Shown here piece by piece: positions 55,809 through 64,000 of a stretch of DNA of 64,000 bases; position 1 is the stretch's first letter; the number at the start of each line of letters is the position of its first letter. This DNA is from Ottelia alismoides. Lineage: Eukaryota; Streptophyta; Magnoliopsida; Alismatales; Hydrocharitaceae. The notes beneath the pieces are model-generated. The model saw only the letters and a program-made list of their open reading frames with translations. It was not told the DNA's origin and did not search any database. The stretch is taken from the NCBI GenBank assembly GCA_037367405.1, contig JAZKJV010005754.1:62001-126000 (forward strand). Direction: 5' to 3'. The position numbers and the translations under genes were made by a program.

Positions 55809-57317
55809 TTTCTGTAAGATCTCCTCTGCTTCTTCACCTTCAGAATATAATGGATTTGAATTAATCAAGTGGAAAGAATTTGAACAAGAATTATCAAGGT
55901 AAAAGTTTTCCTCGATGTGTTTCGAAGAGAGAAACGGTGTGAGTTTGACCTCCTTCAAGAAAGAAAAAGGAATTATAGGAAGAGAGTTCATGGGAAAAAT
56001 GTCCCCGAACCCAAGGTGGTCCGGAGTCAGAGTGTCTCCGAATCTTTGAGATTGGTAAGTTTGTGGAGGTCAGTGGAGAGTTCGTGGAGTCCGAACACAA
56101 ATCACCACAATCTTCCATTCTCGATTTCAAATGATTTGAAAGAGTTTTACGATTCATGATTTAGGCAGAAGTGTGTTGTATTCGATGATTATCCGGAATC
56201 TACGCACAAAACAAACACAATACATATCCTTGTTTCACCAACTCACACAGTGAAGGCCGCAAGAGTTCGACCAATTATCTGGTTTATTTTAATTGGTAAT
56301 AATTCTAATCTTGCAAACATTTAAGCTAGCTATTAGGTTCCTATATTTCCCTACCGACTGGGAAATATCAGGGTTGTTGTCACGCAAAAATTCTTGATTT
56401 TATGAGATAATTAAAGTTGGCTTTGTTTAGCAGTCCCAATTTTAATTAGGAGATCACTGAAAATTAAGTGAGCACAAATACACGTCTACTGTTCAGTCCC
56501 AATTTCCTTTTAAGTCATGTGACAAAATAGGAGGGAGAAATTCGGGAAAAGCTGATGCACGTGAAATAATGATGTATGCTCATAAAGAAGATTTACAGTG
56601 ATTCCTCACAATCTCCAAGTGGGATGCAATACAGGAATTGAAAAAGTAAACTATATGGATGCAAGCCGATGAAAACCACACCTAGCAGAATTTTCTATTA
56701 GTTGGGAAGAAACGAGTTAAAATTTATAACTAAATTGAACGATCTAATGTGAGTCTCAATTAAGTGAAGTGTGGTCTTAGATTCTACGAGAACAAATAAT
56801 AAAATTTAAATCTCTAATAACTGTATGTGCAGGTCTAACCTACGAGCCACTCAAGTTAGGCCCCAGCCTTACCAGAGAGTGAAATAGGCCATGACACACC
56901 ACAGAAAAAGTTTAAGGTATTTTACACACATGAGAGTCTAAACGGACACCGCTATAAATGAGCAATTAATTATAAAATTTAAAATTGCAGAAAAAATAAA
57001 TCCTACACTCTATGCTCTCTCACGACTCAACTCGATCTTAATTTTATTTATGGTTTTTTGGGCGTCGATGAATATGCATCGGTTTTTGTGAGAAACCGCT
57101 CAACGTACGTCGCGTACCTCACAAGAAAAATAAGAGAGAGAATGTAAGAGAGTGAATCAGAAATTTATATAAAAATAAAGATAGAAAATAAATGCGGAAA
57201 AATAAAAATAAATGCAGGGAAAAATGGAATTTTTACAATAAAGATTTGGGTGCCAGACTACCCGAATGCGGAAAGTCGAACACAAAAAATTTTTAGACAA
57301 AAACTAAGTCATTTTCC
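55809..57317 (-). other. E3 leader (primer site to gag)
   Basis: About 1.5 kb of leader without a supported gene; the sense frame 55,991-55,809 is open upstream of the gag ATG but has no family match. A perfect 9-bp hairpin lies at 56,343-56,368. Several short 'aattaattgctc' stretches and an A-rich region near 57,130-57,230 occur. The block 'gccagactacccgaatgcgg' at 57,252-57,271 resembles the repeated 'ctacccg' block of the E1 leader. Confidence 0.5.
56343..56368. other. Perfect 9-bp hairpin in E3 leader
   Basis: Atatttccc and gggaaatat flank an 8-base loop (taccgact). Seen directly; any role as a packaging or dimerisation signal is inference from position. Confidence 0.6.
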
Positions 57318-57335
57318 TCCCTGGTAACGACGCCA
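57318..57335 (-). other. E3 primer-binding site, tRNA-Asp type
   Basis: In sense it reads TGGCGTCGTTACCAGGGA, close to the tRNA-Asp primer site of Athila elements (TGGCGCCGTTGCCGGGGA). It lies two bases from the LTR end. Confidence 0.85.
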
Positions 57336-57337
57336 TC

Positions 57338-60300
57338 TAACGAATCACAAATTTTCCTACCTTAAAAAGAATTATCGAGCATTTTACATTAATGTTGAAT
57401 TTGTCATTGTCGGGTAATGAGAATCGGTCAAGAAATAACCAAAATAAAATAATCAATTTTTAATCGGCATGGTTAAAGTTTATTTTACTTGGACAAGTCC
57501 CAAAGTCAAACTCAAGGAGTCAAAGGAACAACCCAGAATTTTGTCTATCAAAGTTTGTACATCATTTTCGAGGTGGTATTTTGTTTTTTTATTTTTACCG
57601 CAACTTTGGGATGCAAAATACAAATGTGGACAATTTTAGGGACTAAAATGTAAATATCAATCAAACGATGTCCAAAAAATATGAAACTGGGCTGAGATGT
57701 TAATTATGATGAATTGAATGCATTGTAATGTTTTTAGATTTTTTGGATGCAAGATAAATATTTTGTGAATTTATGAATGCAAACACAATGAATTTCAATG
57801 ATTAATTATAATAAATATTAAACCTAAATATTTCCAAAAGAGAAAATTATTCAAGATCTATCACTAGGTGATGGATCTTAAAAAATCCTAAACCTCAAAA
57901 ATACGAGATTGAATACCTATTGAAAATTAAATATTGAAATATGCAAAATGATTTTTATAAGGCAAACCATGCATGCAAATGCAATTCTTTTTGGCACGAT
58001 GTAACATAGAACTAATTGTACAATCTATGAATTTTTGCCAATTTTTCAAGCAATGGTTATTTAATCTGAATTTTCAAGCACGGATTGGGCAAAGTATGTA
58101 ATTTTTCGCAAGAACAATTATTATTAATTAACAACAGAAAATAAATGATCACAAGCATACCATATCATAGAGAATGAAGAACATCATGAAATTTTTTGAT
58201 AAATAAAAGGATACATAATATTGCATAAACAATAGATAGAAATCAAGGTTCTAATTGCAAATACAATAAATATATAAAAAATAAAATATGCAGAGAATAG
58301 ACTAAGATGTAAATGCCGAGATCATAGGGGGAGTTCCTGCGAATATCCAAGCGGTCACGTGCTTCTACCGAGATTATAGGGGGAGTTCCTGCAAATATCC
58401 AAGCAGTCACGTGCCAAGAACGTGGCCCTTGGTCGGCTGGGCATTTTTGTGATTCAGCGAAGATCCAGGGGGCTATCGTGCAAAGTTCCCTCCCCTACAC
58501 GCGACACGTACGTGGGGAGGGTCTCGGGCTTGGCCTCGGACGCTCGCGGGATGACAATAGGATGTGAATGCCGCAATGACAGTGCTCCGGTGGTGGTGGC
58601 GGTGACCTCCTCAGCTGGCAACCTAGAGCGGAGGCGTGTCGAGGGTGTTCGTGCTCCTGCGTCGACAGGAGGAGTTGGAGTGGCAAAGATCCTCGCACGA
58701 TGGCGGAGGCACGTTGGTGAAGTAGCCCGGTCGTAGTGGTGTTGCGCTGCAGGAGGTGTAGATGGCAAAGGCCTCCTATGAAGCTAGTACAGGAGCTCGG
58801 TGAAGTCGATGCGAGTGTGTTGAATTCGAAAAGTTGCAGTCCTGGGGCTTGTTGATGTAGTCTACTCCTGGGCACTCCTAAGAGATGATGATGAAGGGAT
58901 GCTTGTGTAGGATTACGTCGGCAAAGATGGAGAGACACGAGGGGGAGCAGGAGAAGTATAGACGATATATGGTAAATGAGAGGGTGGATTCTTAACGAGG
59001 GAGACCGGGCGGAGAAGATGGTCGATCGAAATGGCGGAGGAGATGAAGATGGAGAAGGGAGGATTTCCTAGAGATGGAGCTCGATGGCATGAAGGACGGA
59101 GTAGAGCAGTCTCGCAGAAGGTGAGCTGCGACGAGGTGCGAAGCACCTCAGATTTCACCACGAACCTGAGGGTGAAGTCGGGGCTTGGCGCTGTCACCAC
59201 CGATCGGACTTGAAGCCTGGATGTATTTGTAACGTCGGATGAAGGGGATGCAGGGCGATGCACTCGCTTAAATAAGAGGCGAAGGGGTGCCAGATATGGT
59301 TGGAAGGAGGCGACAATCGTCCTGAGTTGGAAAAAGTGTTAGGGGTGGGTGGAGATCGGTCGAGAATGGAAGCGAGACGTGGGGGTTCGATTGGATGGAG
59401 AATCGCGGGGATTTAACGAGATCAGAGGGTAGCCATATATGGAAGAGAGGATTGGCAGTGGCCGAGAATAGCAGAGGGGAGGCGGCGTTGATGAGATATG
59501 CGGTGGAGGAATTGGGAATGTTGGCAGAAGGTGGAAGATGCTCCTCGACCGTCCGATCGGTCGGTTGCGGAGCAGCCACGTGGCACTTGTGGAGGGGTGG
59601 GTGGAGCACGTGGTGGGCACGTGTGCAGGAGGCACGTGCGCTGCATGTGCGAGACTTTTAGCTTTTTTATAAAAACGGAATTAAAAACCTCAAAAAATGG
59701 GTGACACATGGCGGCTCCAGTAGCAGCCACGTGTCAGCCCTAGAAAAAATCAAAAAATAAATACAAAGAAAAATAGAAAAGAAATAGCAAACCACCTTGG
59801 ATTGAAAAAATTTCATCATGAAAGTTGCTCGTCTCGACGAGATCTACAACTTTCATGAAAAGACCAAAACAAAAATCGATCATTTGAACAAAGTGATATT
59901 TTGTGGTATCCCATGTACATTGAATACCCTGATTTTTGGATTTTATAAGTTTTTATCACTTTTAAATCAGGTAAAAATCCATAAAAATATGATAAAATTA
60001 AAGATAAATATTTACACATTGTTATAATTATTTGGATTTTTGTTAATTAGGAAAAAGAAGAAATAAAATAAAATACGAAAAGACAATTTTTGTACAAACT
60101 ATTAGTAAAGACTCAGACTCATTTAAGCTCATTTTGGATCTGGATTTTTGTGCATTTAAATAAAAATTTTATCAAATAAAATAAATGAAAAAGAAATAAA
60201 ATAAAATAAAATGGATTAATTATGTACATAAAATATTAGGTCAAAAACCGCTACAATTCAAAATGTATAAAAGAGGCCCAAAACCCAACTTTCACATATG

Positions 60301-60761
60301 AGCTCTGATTCACTTGAACTTGGTCTTGTTTTGAAGGTATTTGAATGTACATTATTTAAAGAGTGAGTAGGATCAAATCGGACACTAGATGAGGAAGATA
60401 TTAAGGTTTTAGTCCGGAAATCCTGGAAATAGGGTTCAGGTTTTTGGTCCACTTATTTAGGTTAGTGATTTTTTTTTATTTTTCATTTATTCTTGTTAGT
60501 GATATGTACACAGTGGAGTGGTTTCAAGTCATTTGGAGTTATCATGAATTCGCTAAAAATTAGGGAAATTAGGCTAATTTGTAGGTCAATTAGGCTGATA
60601 TTTTTGGCTTCTTATTTTGTACAGCAATGAGTGATAAAATGCCTTTCTTATCAAAATATGCATGAATGCTAATTATGCAATATAAATGAAGAAATGCCAA
60701 CAATTTATAGGGATTTAAGCTTAATTCATGACTTCTAAAGTGATGAATCTGAGATTCATTA
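57338..60761 (-). repeat. E3 5' LTR
   Basis: It pairs with 44,850-48,046. Inner end TA instead of TG (57,338-57,339); outer end 'gagattcatta' instead of 'cattca'-type TCATCA. It keeps about 190 bp (58,650-58,860) that the other LTR has lost and has the 52-bp duplication. A TATA-like tatttaag lies on the minus strand near 59,268-59,275, about 1.49 kb from the LTR start, followed by a GC-rich transcribed part and a long AT-rich U5. Open frames between 58,420 and 59,730 on both strands are LTR composition artefacts. Confidence 0.85.
58316..58419. repeat. 52-bp tandem duplication in E3 5' LTR
   Basis: Two copies (58,316-58,367 and 58,368-58,419) of a unit starting ccgagat(c/t)ataggggg and ending in gtcacgtgc, with a few differences. 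The 3' LTR has one copy (about 45,838-45,890). Confidence 0.8.
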
Positions 60762-61714
60762 CATCCTTATTCAATTTCTCAGCCTGCACGAAGATTTTCA
60801 CCTACTCCTCCCACCTGTTAGATTTAGTACATTCAAAGCGAGCTGGTACAGCTCGTTGAGCCTCCACAGCTGGACTGGCATGAGAATTCATACAATGCCA
60901 ACCCAAGTCAAATCAAGAGCCATATAATTCATGATGTTGATCCTCACTCCACTCTTGAGATTAACGGTATATAGTACGCTCTTATTCAGTATCAGTCACC
61001 AGCACATATTACACCTCAAAGCATACAGCAGCAACAATAGCATATTCATCCATAACGTGGACTTCCACCTCCACATTTTCAACACCAACAACATTACACG
61101 TAGCTGCAGTCTCACTATCATGCACATCAGAGACCACATTCTTATCAGTCTTCTGCTACACATCCACATTCTTATCATCACCAGCAACAACAACAATCTT
61201 CTTCTACACCTAAGAGATCTTCTCATCCTTATACAACACAACAGTAACACACTCCTAGGCAGGAGAGATTAGATGGCCAAGGACAACACATTGAGCTAGA
61301 GTTATAGGAACAGTCCCTAGCACTGAATCAGATCATGGATATGATTGTCACACTCTAGTATATACATGGGATAGATATGGAGCAGGTTAACCATCATCTG
61401 GATGAGTTGTCTACGCCTAGACCACTCTCCAAACTCAGTATCAAATGAATCTGAATAATAAGAGGTGTCATTCATATAAGGTAGACACCACTACAGGTAT
61501 GGTCACTTTTCCTAAATTTTCATCTAACTTCATTAGTCTCAGGAGCGGTAGACATCCACGAACACCTGATTTAGAGGAAGAGAGGGCACATGATTAGGAA
61601 CAAGAGCTAATCCGTGATGATGTTGATTTACATTATGATGTTGAGGAGGAGGACCACCATGATGAGCCACTAGATTTTCTAAAATTCCAGAGTTTGCCTA
61701 CCTAAAAAACATTA
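60762..61714 (+). pseudogene. W gag, second part, and hinge
   Basis: It continues the gag that stopped at 44,849: 'SQPARRFSPTPPTC' (60,779-60,820) aligns with E1's C-terminal gag in the same order. A Gln/His-rich region (60,990-61,260) with 'HYHAHQRPHSYQSS' follows, then 'FISLRSGRHPRTPDLEEERA' (about 61,528-61,587), the hinge motif corresponding to V-T-L-R-S-G, and an acidic stretch (DVEEEDHHDE). The element then breaks off near 61,714, where copia sequence begins. The frame shifts several times. Confidence 0.62.
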
Positions 61715-62300
61715 TATTTGAGCTAAAATGACCAGAGCTCCCTTTCAGAGTAAGGGTACCCTATGCGAAGATATACTTGACCTTATACATACTATTGTAT
61801 ATGGTCCCTTCAGTACCACTACTCGAAATGAACATCTGTATGATACCTATTGATGACCATTCTTGATACAAGTCTATCTTCCTACTAAGTGACTATTTTG
61901 AAACCTTTGAAAAGTTCAAAGAATTCGTGGCTTTGGTTGAGAACCAAACCAATAGGAATGTCAAATGAATTAGATCTAACTTAGGAGACGAGTACCTCTC
62001 AGATGAATTCAAGGAATGCCTTAAAAAGAAAGGAATTGTATAAAATCTCACTCCTCGTGGAATTCCTCAACTAAATGGTGTTGTTAAAAGATGCAACATG
62101 ATCATAATGGATATGGCCAGATCAATGACGAGTAAAGAACAATTACCCCTTAGTTTCCGGGGATATGAAATTAAGACTGTAATATACATCCTTAACAAGA
62201 TTCCGAGCAAATTCATACCCAAAACCCCTCATGAGCTTTGGTTTGGAACCAAACCCAGTGTTATGCACTTGAGGATTTAGGGATGCTTGTTCCATGCCAA
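61715..62300 (+). pseudogene. Second copia: integrase
   Basis: It opens with 'MTRAPFQSKGTLCEDILDLI' (about 61,728-61,790), the segment after the copia zinc-binding region. Shifted frames follow for the core ('LxPTKxLF...KFKEFVALVENQ'). The integrase end and linker are in a clean frame, 62,098-62,277: 'MIIMDMARSMTSKEQLPLSF' and 'IPSKFIPKTPHELWFGTKPS'. Copia gag, protease and the zinc-binding part are missing, so the left end is truncated or lies elsewhere. Confidence 0.72.
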
Positions 62301-62689
62301 ACATGTGAATCCAAGTAAACCGGGATATCATACTATAGAGTAGTATTTCATTGGGTATATAAAGTATGGTATAGGATACCAACTTTATGACTCTGGGAAT
62401 CGAAAGGTATTCATCTCTCGGGACATTGAGTTCTTGGAGGATGACTTCCTTAAAAGTCAAGACAAAAATAAAGTGAAGCAACTCCTTAAATCCTCGGAGG
62501 ATAATGAGACTCCTTAGCACGAATTTGAAGAGTTAATTGAAGATGAAACATCCATACCTCTTAGAAAGATTTCTAGGGTGGTTAAACCATCAAAAATTTA
62601 TGGATTCCATGTGTGGGAAGAATCTAACAATAATATGACTTCATATAATTGAGCACCCATGGATCGTGACATGTATAGATGGATGCTAC
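62301..62689 (+). pseudogene. Second copia: linker between integrase and RT
   Basis: The translated segments 'YFIGYIKYGIGYQLYDSGNR' and 'VFISRDIEFLEDDFLKSQD' (62,344-62,460) match the usual copia linker. A stop at 62,515 and an eroded stretch follow, up to the RT start. Confidence 0.65.
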
Positions 62690-63519
62690 CTACGAAGTAT
62701 GAAATAGATTCCATGCACAATAATGGTTTGTGGTCCTTAGATGATCCACTATGGGGTAAAATCCATTGGGTGCAAATGGATCTTCAAGAGAAAAAGGGGA
62801 CCTAATGGGAAGATAGAGACATTCAAGATAGACCATGGCCAAGGGCTACACCTAGAGAGAAGGCATCGACTACGATGAGACATTCTCCCATATGGCCATG
62901 CTTAAATACATCAAGACATCACTAGCTATAGTTGCATATCATAACTATGACATCGGGAAGATGGACTTCAATACTGCAATCCTTAATTTATACCTCGAGG
63001 AGGATATCTACATGGAGCAACAACAAGGCTTCATGAATGAGGAAGGCAAAGTGTGCAAGCTGAAAAAGTCCATTTATGATCTTAAACTAGCTTCTCATAG
63101 ATGGAACATCAAATTTGATGAAACCATACAGAGTTATGATTTCATTCAGAATCCGAATGAAACTTGTATATACAATAAGCTTAGTGGGAGCGTCATTGTA
63201 TTCATTGTGCTTTATATAGACGAAATCCTTATCTTTGGGAATGGTACAGGGATGATGACTAGAGTTAAGATCTAGTTGACCCACACCTTTGAGATGAAAG
63301 ATCTTGGTGAAGCCTCTTACATTTTAGAACTAAAACTATTCAGAAACCGAGAAAAGAGGATTTTTCATACTATCACAACATGGGTAAATTAAGAAGATTA
63401 GAGAGATTAAGGATGGATAAATGCAATAAAAGCACTTTCGCTTAAGACATGGTATTCACCTATCTAAAGGGATGTCTCCTCAAACTGTTGAGGAAAAGAA
63501 AGCCATGGCTGGATGCCCT
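62690..63519 (+). pseudogene. Second copia: reverse transcriptase
   Basis: 'NNGLWSLDDPLWGKIH' (about 62,720-62,765) and 'CKWIFKRKRGPNGKIETFK' lead into the open frame 62,892-63,275. That frame has 'MAMLKYIKTSLAIVAYHNYD', 'GKMDFNTAILNLYLEEDIYM' (the catalytic Asp of the first motif kept), 'CKLKKSIYDLKLASHRWNIK' and 'VLYIDEILIFGNG'. The catalytic YVDD box reads YIDE: the second Asp is Glu. Shifted frames continue with 'THTFEMKDLGEASYILELKL' (63,280-63,340) and 'RHGIHLSKGMSPQTVEEKKA' (63,443-63,505). Confidence 0.78.
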
Positions 63520-64000
63520 TACACATCAGTTGCATGAAGCCTAATGTATTCCATGATGTGTGCAAGACAAGGCATCTAGCATGCAGTGGAAGTGGTAAGT
63601 TGATAAAAAACTTTTTATGGAGAACAACACCGCGATATAGTGAAAAGCATTTTCAAGTAACAAAGAAAGACACAAGATTACATCTTGATCTATCGAGATA
63701 GTAATCTCCATATCTTATGATACACAAATTCAGACTTCTAAACTGACATTGATGACCAAAAGTCAACTCTGGGGTTTATATTCTTGTTAAATGGTGGTGG
63801 TGTGAGCGGGAGAAGCAAGAAGTAGGACACGACAATTGATTAAACGACTAATTGAGCACATTGCCACATTGGATGCTACAAAAGTGGCGGTGCGGTTGCA
63901 TAAGTTCATCTTGGAGCTGGGAGAAGTTTCCTCAGATATTCCCATCTCATTTCTCTATGATAATAAGAGAGCCGTTGTTCGGGAAAAGGAACCTAGGTGG
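63520..64000 (+). pseudogene. Second copia: RNase H, running off the window
   Basis: The segment 63,520-63,590 corresponds to the 'SLMYAMLCTRPDIAYA' region, eroded. The stretch 63,780-63,835 gives 'FLLNGGGVSGRSKK', the counterpart of 'F.LNGGAVSWKSSKQ', and 63,925-64,000 gives 'FSDIPISFLYDNKRAVVREK', the 'PLYCDNNGAIAQAKEPR' region with its Asp. Between 63,590 and 63,780 little is recognisable. The gene is cut by the window edge. Confidence 0.65.

Larger units (their letters stand above)
44850..60761 (-). mobile_element. E3: complete-length Ty3/gypsy retrotransposon, second LTR family
   Basis: This 15.9-kb minus-strand element has 5' LTR (60,761-57,338), primer site, leader, gag, protease, RT, RNase H, integrase, 3' non-coding region, polypurine tract and 3' LTR (48,046-44,850). 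It splits the gag of W, whose reading continues on both sides. A clean 5-bp duplication is not seen: the immediate flanks are caaac and catcc. Pol is better preserved than in E1 or Z, suggesting a younger insertion, yet several disabling changes are present. Confidence 0.86.

Noticed and set aside
58422..58938. Overlapping frames on both strands as a gene pair
   Set aside because: Same GC-rich LTR block; the frames differ between the two LTRs, so no coding constraint is visible.
60996..61250. 84-aa minus-strand Leu/Arg-rich frame as a membrane protein
   Set aside because: It is the antisense of the Gln/His-rich part of W gag.

Overview
The window reads as plant (flowering-plant) nuclear repeat DNA, probably AT-rich intergenic heterochromatin. 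I found no intact host gene, tRNA, rRNA, CRISPR array or bacterial signal. Nearly everything recognisable is transposable-element sequence: Ty3/gypsy elements of an Athila/Tat-like type (long LTRs, tRNA-Asp-like primer sites, LTRs beginning TGATGAAT), Ty1/copia fragments, one chromovirus (Tekay/Del)-like LTR, one Mutator-like element and a possible LINE scrap. Every coding region carries stops or frameshifts. The species cannot be named from this.

Layout as nested layers. (1) The oldest readable element, called Z here, is a + strand gypsy element filling about 1-43,293: partial 5' LTR (1-1,590), gag (7,170-8,410 and 24,352-25,320), protease, RT, RNase H and integrase (25,550-29,170), a long 3' non-coding region, and a 3' LTR from 39,540. 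(2) Z is interrupted by a copia remnant with a 2.5-kb LTR (about 1,600-6,693). It is also interrupted by E1 (8,411-24,346), a complete-length minus-strand gypsy element flanked by TCCAC on both sides, and by a solo LTR of the E1 family (30,490-38,877). That solo LTR is itself split by a 4.3-kb Tekay-like solo LTR (31,881-36,154) and a 906-bp Mutator-like element with a perfect 9-bp target duplication (36,990-37,895). (3) From 43,294 a second + strand element W, of the E1 family, starts with a truncated LTR fused to its gag leader. W gag is split by E3 (44,850-60,761), a complete-length minus-strand gypsy element of a different LTR family, and resumes at 60,762. (4) A second copia fragment (61,715-64,000) runs off the right edge.

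The most interesting signal lies in the non-coding 3' regions of the three gypsy lineages (Z, E1, E3), between integrase and the polypurine tract. Each has four spaced units resembling the real polypurine tract, several headed by short perfect hairpins. Each then has a shared series of conserved blocks ending at the tract. These elements are too diverged for that to be trivial, so a conserved RNA structure or a decayed third ORF is a reasonable hypothesis. Active-site losses (Z RT, E1 RNase H, E3 integrase, copia-2 RT) show that the copies are dead.
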